64,000 nt of DNA from Hydrogenophaga crocea (GCF_011388215.1 NZ_CP049989.1:806001-870000); one strand, 5' to 3'; positions 30,957 to 41,760 are shown, numbered from the stretch's first letter. Notes: generated from the letters alone by a model not told the origin. Translations and numbers: made by a program.

Positions 30957-31463
30957 GTGTCCGTTGCCCTGTCCTTTCCGGTTCGTCGCCTGCTGCCCCT
31001 GCTCATGCTGACGGGCGCCTTGCCGGTGTTCGCCCAGGACACCATCTACCGCTGCGGCAACGAGTACATCAACAACGCGGCCATCGCCAAGCAACGCGGC
31101 TGCGCGCCGCTGCAGGGCGGCAACGTCACGGTCATCGAAGGCACCCGCCCGTCACCCGCAAGCACCGCCCCGGCGCCGCGCGGCAACGGCGCGGTTCAGG
31201 GCAGCGGCCCGCGCGTGGACAGCACGGCCCAGCGCCAGCGCGACGCCGACGCCCGCGCCACGCTCGAGGCCGAGCTGCGCAAGGCCGAAGAGCGGCTGGC
31301 CGAAGCGCAGAAGGCCTATGCCAACGGTGAGCCCGAAAAGCAGGGCATCGAAGGTCGCAACCACCAGCGCTACCTCGACCGCGTGGCCAGCCTCAAGGAC
31401 GCCGTGACCCGCGCCGAGAACGATGTCGCCAGCATCCGCCGCGAACTGCAGCGCCTGAACTGA
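30957..31463 (+). CDS. Small secreted protein with DUF4124-like N-terminus and C-terminal coiled coil
   Basis: About 168 residues. The first 22 or so form a signal peptide (LLPLLMLTGALPVFA before QDTIYRC). Mature residues IYRCGNEYINNAAIAKQRGC carry two Cys, as in small periplasmic DUF4124-like proteins. After a Pro/Ala/Ser linker, residues about 95-168 are charged and heptad-like (ATLEAELRKAEERLAEAQKA), suggesting a coiled coil. Start GTG 30957 is preceded by GGAG; GTG 30951 is possible. It stands between the glnA terminator and ntrB, 21 bases before the ntrB start. Function unknown; a nitrogen-related role is only suggested by position. Confidence 0.7.
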   Translation: MSVALSFPVRRLLPLLMLTGALPVFAQDTIYRCGNEYINNAAIAKQRGCAPLQGGNVTVIEGTRPSPASTAPAPRGNGAVQGSGPRVDSTAQRQRDADARATLEAELRKAEERLAEAQKAYANGEPEKQGIEGRNHQRYLDRVASLKDAVTRAENDVASIRRELQRLN

Positions 31464-31484
31464 GCCTGTCGCACAATCGGCGGC

Positions 31485-32621
31485 TTGAACAAGTCAGACG
31501 CTCTCTCCCTCTTCAAGCTGGTCACGCGGCGCGGCGGTGAACGCGAGGCCGCGCGGCCCAACGCCGCCGCCGCTTCGCGGTTCCAGGCCCTCGACCTGCT
31601 CGCCACGCTTGTGGCCGTGGTCGACACCGAAGGCCAGGTGCTCTACGCGAACGCCGCGCTCGAAGACGCGCTGGGCATCTCTCGGCGCAGCATCGCGGCC
31701 GTGCGGCTGCAAGACTGCTTCACCGAGCCCGTGCTGCTCGACAATGCCTTGCAGGGCGCGCGCAGCAACGAGTTCGCGGCGCTGCGCTACGACGCCTTCC
31801 TGCACCGCCTCAACCACGAGCCCATGCCGGTGCACGTGGTGGTGGCGCAAACCGAGCAGACCGGCGAGGTGGTGGTGGAAATGCTGCCGCAGGAACAGCA
31901 GACCCGACAGGAGCGCGAAGAGCGCCTGCTCGACCAGGCGCAGGCCAACAAGGAGCTGATCCGCAACCTCGCGCACGAGATCAAGAACCCGCTGGGCGGC
32001 ATCCGCGGGGCGGCGCAGCTGCTGCAGATGGAGCTGCAGAGCAAGGAGCTCATCGAGTACACGCAGGTGATCGTGCACGAGGCCGATCGCCTGCAATCGC
32101 TGGTCGATCGCCTGCTCGCGCCGCACCGCCGGCCGCACGTGGTGGGCGATGTAAACATCCACGAGGTCTGCGAGCGCGTGCGCTCGCTCATCGTGGTCGA
32201 GTTCCCCAAGGGGCTGAAGGTCGTGCGCGACTACGACACCTCCATCCCCGAGTTCCGCGGCGACCGCGAGCAGCTGATCCAGGCGCTGCTCAACATCGTC
32301 CACAACGCGGCGCTGGCGCTCAGCGAGCGCATCGAAGCGGGCGATGCGCGCATCACCCTCAAGACGCGTGTGGGTCGCCAGGTGACCTTCGGCAAACAGC
32401 GCTACCGGCTGGCACTGGAATTGCATGTCATCGACAACGGGCCCGGCGTGCCGGACTCGATCAAGGACCGCATCTTCTTTCCCCTGGTCTCGGGGCGCGA
32501 CGGTGGGTCCGGCCTGGGGCTGACGCTGGCGCAAACCTTCGTGCAGCAACACCATGGCCTGATCGAGTGCGAGAGCGAGCCGGGCCGAACGGACTTCAAG
32601 ATCCTGATTCCGTTGCCTTGA
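31485..32621 (+). CDS. ntrB: Nitrogen regulation sensor kinase NtrB (GlnL)
   Basis: NtrB senses nitrogen status through PII and phosphorylates or dephosphorylates NtrC. The 378 residues have no membrane segment. A PAS domain spans about 35-115 (LVAVVDTEGQVLYANAALED), the dimerisation domain carries phospho-acceptor His164 in NLAHEIKNPLGGIRGAAQLL, and the ATPase domain shows NIVHNAALAL (N box), VIDNGPGVP (G1) and GGSGLGLTLAQ (G2). The start is a TTG with a weak ribosome site, so low expression is likely. It is followed 47 bases later by ntrC. Confidence 0.93.
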   Translation: MNKSDALSLFKLVTRRGGEREAARPNAAAASRFQALDLLATLVAVVDTEGQVLYANAALEDALGISRRSIAAVRLQDCFTEPVLLDNALQGARSNEFAALRYDAFLHRLNHEPMPVHVVVAQTEQTGEVVVEMLPQEQQTRQEREERLLDQAQANKELIRNLAHEIKNPLGGIRGAAQLLQMELQSKELIEYTQVIVHEADRLQSLVDRLLAPHRRPHVVGDVNIHEVCERVRSLIVVEFPKGLKVVRDYDTSIPEFRGDREQLIQALLNIVHNAALALSERIEAGDARITLKTRVGRQVTFGKQRYRLALELHVIDNGPGVPDSIKDRIFFPLVSGRDGGSGLGLTLAQTFVQQHHGLIECESEPGRTDFKILIPLP

Positions 32622-32668
32622 CCACTTTGCACCACGCTCGCCGAGCCACCTGAAGGGACGACCGTTAA

Positions 32669-34231
<1,563 letters not shown>

Positions 34232-34246
34232 CCGCCCGGGTGGTGC

Positions 34247-35011
34247 TCACGCCAGCGTGAGTACCACCGGCGCGTGATCGCTCGGGCGCTCGTTCTTGCG
34301 CGGCAGCTTGTCCACCGCGCAGGCCGTGGCGCGGGCCTTGAGCGCCTCGCTCACCAGGATGTGGTCGATGCGCAGGCCGCGGTTGCGGCGGAAGGCGAGG
34401 TCGCGGTAATCCCACCAGGAATAGTTTTTCTCGGGCTGGGGGAACAGGCGCACGCTGTCGGTCAGGCCCAGGCCGATCAGTGCCTGCAGCTGCGTGCGCT
34501 CCTCGGTCGTGCAGTGGATGGTCTCGCGCAGGCCCACCGGGTCCCACACGTCGAGGTCGTCGAAGGTGATGTTGTAGTCGCCCATGAGCACCAGCGACGG
34601 GTGCGCCGCGAGCTCGCCGCGCACCCACTCGCGCAGCGCGTCGAGCCAGCGCATCTTGTAGGCGAACTTGTCGCTGCCCGGCGCCTGGCCATTGGGAAAG
34701 TAGCCCCCGATCACGCGGATGCCCTCGACCGTGCCGGCGATCACGCGCGCGTGGTCGTCCTCGAAGCCCGGGATGTTCTTCACCACGTCGGTGGCCGGCG
34801 ACTTGCTCAGCAGCGCCACGCCGTTGTAGGTCTTCTGCCCGTGCCACTGCGCGTGGTAGCCCGCATCGGTGAAGGCCTGCGCGGGGAACTTGTCGTCGGT
34901 GAGCTTGAGCTCCTGCAGCACCAGCACCTCGACCGGGTTGGCCGCGAGCCAGTCGAGCACCTGCGGCAGGCGGATGGACAGCGAGTTGACGTTCCAGGTG
35001 GCAAGGCGCAT
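34247..35011 (-). CDS. xthA: Exodeoxyribonuclease III (AP endonuclease)
   Basis: A 254-residue Mg-dependent exonuclease III/AP endonuclease for base-excision repair. It starts MRLATWNVNSLSIRLPQVL and shows the metal-binding Glu in VLQELKLTDDKFP, the catalytic GDYNI stretch, and the C-terminal SDHAPVVLTL with the Asp-His pair. It lies three bases downstream of folA on the same strand, apparently the end of a thyA-folA-xthA run, and is convergent with ntrC. Confidence 0.94.
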   Translation of the reverse strand: MRLATWNVNSLSIRLPQVLDWLAANPVEVLVLQELKLTDDKFPAQAFTDAGYHAQWHGQKTYNGVALLSKSPATDVVKNIPGFEDDHARVIAGTVEGIRVIGGYFPNGQAPGSDKFAYKMRWLDALREWVRGELAAHPSLVLMGDYNITFDDLDVWDPVGLRETIHCTTEERTQLQALIGLGLTDSVRLFPQPEKNYSWWDYRDLAFRRNRGLRIDHILVSEALKARATACAVDKLPRKNERPSDHAPVVLTLA

Positions 35012-35014
35012 GGT

Positions 35015-35506
35015 TCAGGGCTTTCGCACGTAGGTCACGAAGGCGAATGGCAGGCCGTTCGCCGCGGTATGGGCCTCGCGCGCGGTTTCGGTCCATTCGG
35101 GGCCGAGCGCGGGCATGAAGGCGTCGCCCTCGAAGGCCTGTGCGATCTCGGTCACGACCGCGCGCTGGGCGTGGGGCAGCGCTTCGCGGTAGAGCTCGGC
35201 GCCGCCGATCACCCAGATCTCGGGCGCGTCGCCGCACAGGGCCAGCGCCTCGGGCAAGGAGCCCGCGCGCTGCGCGCCCTCGGCCCGCCATTGCGCGTCG
35301 CGCGTGAGCACGGTGTTCTGACGGCCCGGCAGCGGCCGAAAACGCGGGGGCAGCGAGTCCCAGGTCTTGCGGCCCATGAGCACGGGGGCGCCCAGCGTGT
35401 GGCGCTTGAAGTGTGCAAGGTCTTCGGGCAGGTGCCAGGGCAGGGCGTTGTCCTTGCCGATCACGCCGTTGGCGGCGCGCGCGTAGATGAGGTTCAGGCG
35501 GGGCAT
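35015..35506 (-). CDS. folA: Dihydrofolate reductase
   Basis: FolA reduces dihydrofolate to tetrahydrofolate with NADPH, renewing the cofactor used up by thymidylate synthase. The 163 residues start MPRLNLIYARAANGVIGKDN and contain the active-site LPWHLPEDLAHFK (with the acidic residue at the DHFR site) and PVLMGRKTWDSLP. It follows thyA by 13 bases and precedes xthA by three, so the two steps of the thymidylate cycle are co-transcribed. Confidence 0.96.
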   Translation of the reverse strand: MPRLNLIYARAANGVIGKDNALPWHLPEDLAHFKRHTLGAPVLMGRKTWDSLPPRFRPLPGRQNTVLTRDAQWRAEGAQRAGSLPEALALCGDAPEIWVIGGAELYREALPHAQRAVVTEIAQAFEGDAFMPALGPEWTETAREAHTAANGLPFAFVTYVRKP

Positions 35507-35519
35507 GGCTCGGGCCTTT

Positions 35520-36335
35520 TCAGACCGCCACGGGCGCCTTGATCACCGGGTGGTGCTGGTAGTCGAGGATCTCGAAGTCGTCGAGCTCGTAGTCGAAGAT
35601 CGAGGCCGGACGGCGCTTGATGCGCAGCGTGGGATAGGGGTAGGGCGTGCGCGAGAGTTGCAGCTCGACCTGTTCGCGGTGGTTGCTGTAGATGTGGCAG
35701 TCGCCGCCGGTCCAGATGAACTCGCCCACCTGCAGGTCGCACTGCTGCGCCAGCATGTGGGTGAGCAGCGCGTAGCTCGCGATGTTGAAGGGCACGCCGA
35801 GAAAGATGTCGGCGCTGCGCTGGTAGAGCTGGCAGCTCAGCTTGCCGTCGGCCACGTAGAACTGGAAGAAGGCGTGGCAGGGCATGAGCGCCATCTTGTT
35901 CAGGTCGGCCACGTTCCAGGCGCTCACGATGATGCGGCGCGAGTCGGGGTTGGTCTTGAGCTGCTTGACCACCTCGGCGATCTGGTCGATGTGCTGGCCG
36001 TCGGGCGTGGGCCAGTTGCGCCACTGCACGCCGTACACCGGGCCGAGGTCGCCGTCTTCGCGCGCCCATTCGTCCCAGATGGTGCAGCCGCGCTCCTGCA
36101 GCCATTTCACGTTGCTGTCGCCGCGCAGGAACCACAGCAGCTCCACGATGATGGCCTTGGTGAACACCTTCTTGGTGGTCACGAGCGGGAAGCCTTCGTT
36201 GAGGTCGAAGCGCATCTGGTGGCCGAACACGCTGACCGTGCCGGTGCCCGTGCGGTCCGTCTTGGGCACGCCCGTGGTGTACACGTGGCGCATGAAATCT
36301 TCGTACTGGGAGCGGACGGGGCGGGCGGTGGTCAT
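35520..36335 (-). CDS. thyA: Thymidylate synthase
   Basis: ThyA methylates dUMP to dTMP using methylenetetrahydrofolate. The 271 residues begin [19 protein letters not shown] and contain [12 protein letters not shown], the catalytic cysteine in [12 protein letters not shown], the [17 protein letters not shown] helix and the C-terminal APVAV tail. Start chosen at 36335; an upstream in-frame ATG at 36374 would add 13 residues with no family counterpart. Its stop precedes folA by 13 bases. Confidence 0.96.
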   Translation of the reverse strand: MTTARPVRSQYEDFMRHVYTTGVPKTDRTGTGTVSVFGHQMRFDLNEGFPLVTTKKVFTKAIIVELLWFLRGDSNVKWLQERGCTIWDEWAREDGDLGPVYGVQWRNWPTPDGQHIDQIAEVVKQLKTNPDSRRIIVSAWNVADLNKMALMPCHAFFQFYVADGKLSCQLYQRSADIFLGVPFNIASYALLTHMLAQQCDLQVGEFIWTGGDCHIYSNHREQVELQLSRTPYPYPTLRIKRRPASIFDYELDDFEILDYQHHPVIKAPVAV

Positions 36336-36386
36336 GGCGGCGGCAAATGGCAAGCCGGCATTTTGCACCGCCATGGCGCGCGGCCT

Positions 36387-37337
36387 TCAGGGCCGCGCCG
36401 AAACCGTTTGCGCGAGCAGGGGCGAGGCGGGGGCGATGGTGGGGTCGAACGGGTGCTCGGTGAGCGCGTAGAAGCGCTGGATGCGGCGCACGTAGTCGCG
36501 CGTCTCGGCGAACGGCGGGATGCCGCCGTGCTTGTCGACCGCGCCCTCGCCCGCGTTGTAGGCCGCCACCGCCAGGGGCACCTGGCCGCGGAAGTACGAC
36601 AGCAGCCAGCGCAGGTAGCTCATGCCGCCGCGGATGTTCTGCTCGGCATCGAAGGGCTTGCTGATCGCGAAGCGCGCCGCGGTCTCGGGAATGAGCTGCA
36701 TCAGCCCCTGGGCGTTCTTGTCGGACACCGCGTGCACGTTGAAGTTGGACTCGGCGCGGATCACCGCATACACCAGGCCCGGCTCGAGCCCGTAGCGCGG
36801 CGCGAGCCTGTAGACGATCTTCATGATGCGCTGCTGCTCGGCCCCGTCCACATGGGCGCGGTAGGCCGTGGCCAGTGCGGCCTTGCGTTCGGCCTCGCGC
36901 TGCTGTTCGGCGCGTTCGGCCTGTTCGCTGGCCGCGCGCGCCTCGCGCCGTTCGGCATCGCGCACGCAGTCGGGCTTTTCGGCGGCCACGCCCAGGCGCT
37001 TGAACATCTCGGCCGCACGCTCGTCGCCGAGCAGCGCGGCGCGCGCGAACCAGTGCGCCGCGAGCGCGTCGTTGCGCGACAGGCCGCGGCCGTTGGCGTG
37101 CATCCAGCCCAGGTTGAAGGCCGACACCGCGTCGCCCGCGAGCGCGGCCTGGCAGTACAGGCGGACCGCCTGTGCCGCGTCGCGCGGCACGCCCTCGCCA
37201 TGCTCGTACGCGATCGCCTGTTCGCGCCATTGCTGGCGCAGCGCGCCGTCCACCGGCTGCACCGCCTGCGCCGCGCCCGCGCACGCGCCCAGGCCGATGG
37301 CCAGGGCGGGCAGCGTGCGGCGAAGCAGCGGGTTCAT
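36387..37337 (-). CDS. Lytic transglycosylase (SLT domain) with Sel1-like repeats
   Basis: A 316-residue exported peptidoglycan hydrolase. Residues 1-25 are a signal peptide (LPALAIGLGACAGAAQA). Residues about 35-125 contain Sel1-like tetratricopeptide units (YEHGEGVPRDAAQAVRLYCQ and AFNLGWMHANGRGLSRNDA). Residues about 175-300 are the lysozyme-like SLT domain with catalytic Glu in YAVIRAESNFNVHAVSDKNA, then GLMQLIPETA and VAAYNAGEGAV. The start is fixed by the signal peptide and a four-base overlap with the upstream FAD-oxidase stop. The Sel1-plus-SLT arrangement fits specialised transglycosylases, but its exact role is unclear. Confidence 0.9.
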   Translation of the reverse strand: MNPLLRRTLPALAIGLGACAGAAQAVQPVDGALRQQWREQAIAYEHGEGVPRDAAQAVRLYCQAALAGDAVSAFNLGWMHANGRGLSRNDALAAHWFARAALLGDERAAEMFKRLGVAAEKPDCVRDAERREARAASEQAERAEQQREAERKAALATAYRAHVDGAEQQRIMKIVYRLAPRYGLEPGLVYAVIRAESNFNVHAVSDKNAQGLMQLIPETAARFAISKPFDAEQNIRGGMSYLRWLLSYFRGQVPLAVAAYNAGEGAVDKHGGIPPFAETRDYVRRIQRFYALTEHPFDPTIAPASPLLAQTVSARP

Positions 37338-38755
37338 GGCGTCAGGACGCGGCCAGGGTTGAAGCGGTTGTGGGGGTCGAGCGCCGCCTTGATGCGGCGC
37401 ATCAGCGCGAGCGCCACCGGGTCCTTGAAGTGCGGCAGGTGGCCGGCCTTGAGGCTGCCCACGCCGTGCTCGGCGCTGATCGAGCCATGGTAGCGGGCCA
37501 CCGTGTCGAACACCAGTTGGTTCACGCGGCTTTCCTGCGTTTGCAGGAAGTATTTGGCATCGGCGCCGGCCGGCGCCTGCACGTTGTAGTGCAGGTTGCC
37601 GTCGCCCAGGTGGCCGAAGTTCACCAGCCGCACGCCGGGGATTTCGCGCTGCAGCAGCGCGTCGGCCTCGTCGCAGAAGGCCGGGATGCGCGACACCGGG
37701 ATGCTGATGTCGTGCTTGATGTTCAGGCCTTCCTGCGCCTGCGCGAGCGGGATGCTCTCGCGGATGTGCCAGAGCGCATGGGCCTGCGCGATCGATTCGG
37801 CCACCACCGCGTCGCTCACCAGGCCCTGTTCCATGGCGGCCTCGAGCAGGCCCTCGAACTGGGCGCGCGCGTGGTCTTCGCCTTCGCTGTCGCTGTTCTC
37901 CAGCAGTACGCAATAGGGCGTGTCCTGCCACAGCGGCACCCTCAGCTGCGGCATGTGGCGCGCCACCAGCGAGAGCGCGAACTGCCCCATCACCTCGAAG
38001 CCCGTGAGCCCGGCTGCCAGGCGCTGCTGCGCCAGGCCCAGCAGATCGACCGCGGCCTGCAGCGAGGGCACCGAGGCCCAGGCCGTGAGCGTGGCCGCGG
38101 GTTGCGGGAAGAGCTTGAGCGTGGCCGCGGTGATGATGCCCAGCGTGCCCTCGCTGCCCACGAACAGGTCGCGCAGGTCGTAGCCGGTGTTGTCCTTGCG
38201 CAGGCCCGAGAGGCCATGCCACACCTCGCCCTCGGGCGTCACCACCTCCAGGCCCAGGCAGAGCTCGCGCGCATTGCCGTAGCGCAGCACCTGCGTGCCG
38301 CCCGCGTTGGTGGCCAGGTTACCGCCGATGGTGCAGCTGCCCTCGGCCGCGAGGCTCAGCGGGAACAGCAGGCCTTCGGCCTCGGCCGCCTGCTGCACCG
38401 CCTGCAGCACGCAGCCGGCCTCCACCGTCATGGTGAGGTTGGCGCGATCGATCGCGCGCACCGCGTTCAGGCGCTGCAGGCTCAGCACCACCTGGGTGCC
38501 GCTGTCGTCGGGCACCGAGCCCACGACCAGGCCGGTGTTGCCGCCCTGGGGCACCAGGCTCGCGCCGTGCGCGGCGCAGGCGCGCACCACCGCGGCCACT
38601 TCGTCGGTGCTGCCCGGCCGCACCACGGCCAGGGCGCGGCCGTGCGCGCGCTGGCGCCAGTCGCGCTCGTAGGCTTCGAGGTCGTGGGTGTCGCGCGTGA
38701 GCACCTGGGCGGGGCCCACGGCGGCACGCAGGGCGTTCAGCAGATCGGCTTTCAT
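37334..38755 (-). CDS. FAD-binding oxidase (GlcD / D-2-hydroxyacid dehydrogenase type)
   Basis: A 473-residue flavoprotein of the vanillyl-alcohol oxidase fold. The N-terminal FAD domain holds LAVVRPGSTDEVAAVVRACA and LVPQGGNTGLVVGSVPDDSG. The C-terminal domain has the metal/substrate segment NFGHLGDGNLHYNV and SAEHGVGSLKAGHLPHF. This pattern covers D-lactate dehydrogenase, GlcD and D-2-hydroxyglutarate dehydrogenase. The absence of glcE and glcF nearby argues against glycolate oxidase. Start chosen at ATG 38755, just before the domain. It overlaps the transglycosylase start by four bases and follows the DUF2069 gene by 16. Confidence 0.88.
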   Translation of the reverse strand: MKADLLNALRAAVGPAQVLTRDTHDLEAYERDWRQRAHGRALAVVRPGSTDEVAAVVRACAAHGASLVPQGGNTGLVVGSVPDDSGTQVVLSLQRLNAVRAIDRANLTMTVEAGCVLQAVQQAAEAEGLLFPLSLAAEGSCTIGGNLATNAGGTQVLRYGNARELCLGLEVVTPEGEVWHGLSGLRKDNTGYDLRDLFVGSEGTLGIITAATLKLFPQPAATLTAWASVPSLQAAVDLLGLAQQRLAAGLTGFEVMGQFALSLVARHMPQLRVPLWQDTPYCVLLENSDSEGEDHARAQFEGLLEAAMEQGLVSDAVVAESIAQAHALWHIRESIPLAQAQEGLNIKHDISIPVSRIPAFCDEADALLQREIPGVRLVNFGHLGDGNLHYNVQAPAGADAKYFLQTQESRVNQLVFDTVARYHGSISAEHGVGSLKAGHLPHFKDPVALALMRRIKAALDPHNRFNPGRVLTP

Positions 38756-38771
38756 GGCGGGCACCGTGGCA

Positions 38772-39218
38772 TCAGGGTTCGCGCGCCACCGCGCGCTCGG
38801 CCGCGGCATTGGCCGCGGCCACGTCGGCCGCCACGGCCTCGGGCCCGGCCGCGCGCAGGCGCAGCCGCACGTGCAGGGCGCAGGCCACGAACAGCGTGAT
38901 GCACAGCAGGGTCTGCAGCACGGCCATGAGCGTGGACAGGCCGCTCTCGCCGCTGGTGGCGCGCACCACGCCCTCGGTGAAGTACAGCCAGACCAGCAGG
39001 CTGACCCAGCGGTAGGTGTACATGCGGTTCTTGAGCAGGCCGGCCAGCGGCAGCGCCAGCGGCAGCACCTTGATGGCCCACCACGAGCCGCCTTCGCGCA
39101 GCGGCGCGAGCCAGAGCTCCCAGGCCAGGCCGACGGCGATCAGGCCCACCAGGCTCGCGACGGCCAGGCGCCGCGTGAAGGCCACGCGCGTGGCCGGATC
39201 GGAAGAGAGGAACGACAT
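38772..39218 (-). CDS. DUF2069 family inner-membrane protein
   Basis: A 148-residue protein with four hydrophobic segments (about 18-38, 46-63, 66-83 and 93-118). It contains the DUF2069 hallmark KVLPLALPLAGLLKNRMYTYRW, then LYFTEGVVRA. The C-terminus is Ala-rich and polar. Function unknown. It lies upstream of and co-directional with the FAD oxidase, with its start 39 bases from the divergent YihY gene. Confidence 0.85.
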   Translation of the reverse strand: MSFLSSDPATRVAFTRRLAVASLVGLIAVGLAWELWLAPLREGGSWWAIKVLPLALPLAGLLKNRMYTYRWVSLLVWLYFTEGVVRATSGESGLSTLMAVLQTLLCITLFVACALHVRLRLRAAGPEAVAADVAAANAAAERAVAREP

Positions 39219-39257
39219 GCGGGCCCGGCGAAAAAACGAGGCTGGCATGATACCGGC

Positions 39258-40499
39258 ATGACCTTGTCCGAGCGGCTCGACACCCTGCGTCCCCTGGCGC
39301 GCGACCTCTGGCGCAACGCGCTGAATTTCCCGTGGCGCACCACCGCGCTCACGCTGCAGGAGCGCTTCCGCGAAGACCGCCTGGGCCTCACCGCCAGCAG
39401 CCTCACCTTCACCACCACGATCTCGCTGGTGCCGCTGTTCGCGCTGGCGCTGGCCATCTTCAGCGCCTTTCCCATGTTCGACCGGCTGCAGCGCGGCCTG
39501 CAGCGCAGCCTGGTGGAGAGCCTGGTGCCCGAGAGCATCGCGCGCCCGGTGCTGATGTACCTCAACCAGTTCGCGGCCAAGGCCACGCAGATGGGCTGGG
39601 CGGGCGCGCTGGCGCTGCTGGTCACGGCGCTCGCGCTCATCCTCACCATCGACCGCAAGCTCAACGACATCTGGCGCGTGCGCCAGGCACGGCCGGTGAC
39701 GCAGCGCATCCTGGTGTACTGGGCGGTGCTCACGCTGGGGCCGCTGCTGCTGGCGGCGAGCGCGGCGGCCACCACCTACGCCTTCGGCGGCGCGCGCGGC
39801 CTCGCGGGCCTGCCGGGGCCGCTGCGCCTGCTGATCGATTCGCTGCAATTGCTGCTGGTGACCGCGGGCATGGCCGCGCTGTACCGCTACGTGCCCAACA
39901 CGCGCGTGCGCTGGAGCCACGCGCTCGTGGGCGGCCTGTTCACCGCGGTGGGCCTGGAGGTGGCCAAGCAGGTGCTGGCCTGGTACCTCAAGCAGGTGCC
40001 CACCTTTTCGGTGCTCTACGGCACCTTCGCCACCGTGCCCATCCTGCTGGTGTGGATCTACCTGGGCTGGGTGATCGTGCTGCTGGGCGCGGTGATCGCG
40101 GCCTACCTGCCGAGCCTGCTGCGCGGCGTGGCGCGGCGCGGTGACGTGCCGGGCTGGAGCTTCCAGCTCGCGCTCGAACTGCTGGCCCAACTCGCCGTGG
40201 CGCGCGCCGGGCAGCCGCGCGGCCAGAGCCTGGAAGCGATCGCGGCCGCGCTGCGCGTGGAGGCGCTGCAGCTCGAAGAGCCGGTGGCCGCGCTGGTGGC
40301 GCTCGACTGGCTGGGCCGGCTCGACGAAGAGGGCGAGCGCTACGTGCTGCTGATCGACCCGGCCACGACCGCGCTGGGCCCGCTCATGGAGCGGCTGCTG
40401 CTGGCGCGGCACAGCGCCACGGCGCGCCTGTGGGAGCGCAGCCATTGGGCCGGCATGACCGTGGCCGAGGCCCTGCCCGAGCCGCTCATGCCACGCTGA
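39258..40499 (+). CDS. YihY/BrkB family inner-membrane protein
   Basis: A 413-residue membrane protein with about six transmembrane helices between residues 45 and 285. Family motifs include DRLGLTASSLTFTTTISLVP near the start, RYVPNTRVRWSHALVGGLFTA and FSVLYGTFATVPILLVWIYL. The C-terminal 120 residues are cytoplasmic and include a winged-helix-like part (GQSLEAIAAALRVEALQLEE). The family was once called RNase BN, which is not supported. Function unknown, often linked to membrane homeostasis. Its 3' end overlaps the convergent P450 gene by 14 bases. Confidence 0.9.
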   Translation: MTLSERLDTLRPLARDLWRNALNFPWRTTALTLQERFREDRLGLTASSLTFTTTISLVPLFALALAIFSAFPMFDRLQRGLQRSLVESLVPESIARPVLMYLNQFAAKATQMGWAGALALLVTALALILTIDRKLNDIWRVRQARPVTQRILVYWAVLTLGPLLLAASAAATTYAFGGARGLAGLPGPLRLLIDSLQLLLVTAGMAALYRYVPNTRVRWSHALVGGLFTAVGLEVAKQVLAWYLKQVPTFSVLYGTFATVPILLVWIYLGWVIVLLGAVIAAYLPSLLRGVARRGDVPGWSFQLALELLAQLAVARAGQPRGQSLEAIAAALRVEALQLEEPVAALVALDWLGRLDEEGERYVLLIDPATTALGPLMERLLLARHSATARLWERSHWAGMTVAEALPEPLMPR

Positions 40500-41760
40500 A
40501 CGGCGCGGCCAGGAAACCGCGGAAGCGCGCCCGCCCGCCGCGCGTGGGCGCGGCCGTGAGCCGGTAGGCCGGAAAGCGCCGCAGGAAGCGGCCGATGGCG
40601 ATGCGCCCTTCGAGCCGCGCCAGGCTCAGCCCCGCGCACTGGTGGATGCCGAAGCCGAAGGCCAGGTGCTTGTTGGGCTCGCGCGCGATGTCCAGCGTTT
40701 CCGGGTCGGTGAACTGCGCCGGGTCGCGGTTGGCCGCGCCGATGCACAACGTCACCAGCGTGCCCGCGGGCAGGTCGAGTTCGCCGATGCGCGTGTCTTT
40801 CACGGCGCGGCGGTTGCCCAACTGGTTCGACGACTCGTAGCGTAGGAACTCGTCGACCGCGCGGTCGAGCACGGCCACCTCGTCGCCGGCGTCCATGCGC
40901 TGCAGCAGTTGCGCGCGCACGGCCGGGTGTTCGTGCAGCGCCACCAGCGCGTTGCCGATCAGGTTGGTGGTGGTCTCGTGGCCCGCGTTGAGCAGGAAGA
41001 TGCAGTTCTGCAGCAGCTCGACCTCGCTCAGCTGCTCGCCGTCGGCTTCGCCCTGGATCAGGCGCGTGAGCACGTCGCGCTCCGGGTCTCCGGGGGCCAG
41101 GCGCCGCGCGGCCACCAGGGTGCGTAGGTAGTCGCACATCTCGGTCACGGCGCGGTGGCCGCGCTCGGCCTGCGCGGGCGTCACCACCGGTTCGAGGGCG
41201 CCCAGGATGGCGAGCGACCATTCGCGCAGTGGCCCGCGCTCGGCGTGCGGCACGCCCAGCAGGTTGCCGATGATCTCCACCGGAATGGCGGCCGCGAAGT
41301 CTTCGATCAGGTCGCCGCCTTCGTGCGCCGCGATGCCGTCGAGCAGGCGGTCGACCAGTTCCACCAGGCCGGCCTCCATGTCGGCGATGGCGCGGCGCGT
41401 GAGCGCGCCCATGATCAGGCGGCGCACGCGCGTGTGCAGCGGCGGGTCGTTGAACACCAGGCTGGTGGTGTGGTGCTCGAACAGCGGCGTGCCCCGGCCG
41501 TACTTGGGCGCGAACTCCACCTGCTTGTCCGAGCTGAAGGCCTGGGCGTCGCGGTACACGGCCACCAGGTCGGCCCAGCGCGTGAGGAAGACCGAGCCGT
41601 CGGGCATGCGGCGGATCGGCTCGCGCTCGCGCAGCGCGCGGTAGACCGGGTAGGGGTTGGCGAAGAAGTCGGGCGGCAGGGCGCGCAGGTCGAAGGCCTG
41701 CGCAATGGCCTGGGCGCGCTCGGGCGCCATCGGGGGGGTGATGAGCTCGGCGGTGATCAT
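40486..41760 (-). CDS. Cytochrome P450
   Basis: A 424-residue soluble bacterial P450. The heme-thiolate motif is FGFGIHQCAGLSLARLE. The I-helix oxygen-binding stretch is LLNAGHETTTN, and the K-helix ExxR is EFLRY. The N-terminal part (LPPDFFANPYPVYRALRERE) fits the class I, ferredoxin-dependent group. No ferredoxin or reductase gene is adjacent. The start overlaps the upstream hydrolase stop by four bases, so P450 and hydrolase are likely made together. Substrate unknown. The 3' end overlaps yihY. Confidence 0.93.
   Translation of the reverse strand: MITAELITPPMAPERAQAIAQAFDLRALPPDFFANPYPVYRALREREPIRRMPDGSVFLTRWADLVAVYRDAQAFSSDKQVEFAPKYGRGTPLFEHHTTSLVFNDPPLHTRVRRLIMGALTRRAIADMEAGLVELVDRLLDGIAAHEGGDLIEDFAAAIPVEIIGNLLGVPHAERGPLREWSLAILGALEPVVTPAQAERGHRAVTEMCDYLRTLVAARRLAPGDPERDVLTRLIQGEADGEQLSEVELLQNCIFLLNAGHETTTNLIGNALVALHEHPAVRAQLLQRMDAGDEVAVLDRAVDEFLRYESSNQLGNRRAVKDTRIGELDLPAGTLVTLCIGAANRDPAQFTDPETLDIAREPNKHLAFGFGIHQCAGLSLARLEGRIAIGRFLRRFPAYRLTAAPTRGGRARFRGFLAAPFSVA

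Noticed and set aside
36387..38222. A long open reading through the lytic transglycosylase that continues upstream into the FAD oxidase region
   Set aside because: The upstream part is an out-of-frame shadow of the FAD oxidase. The signal peptide at 37337 marks the true start.
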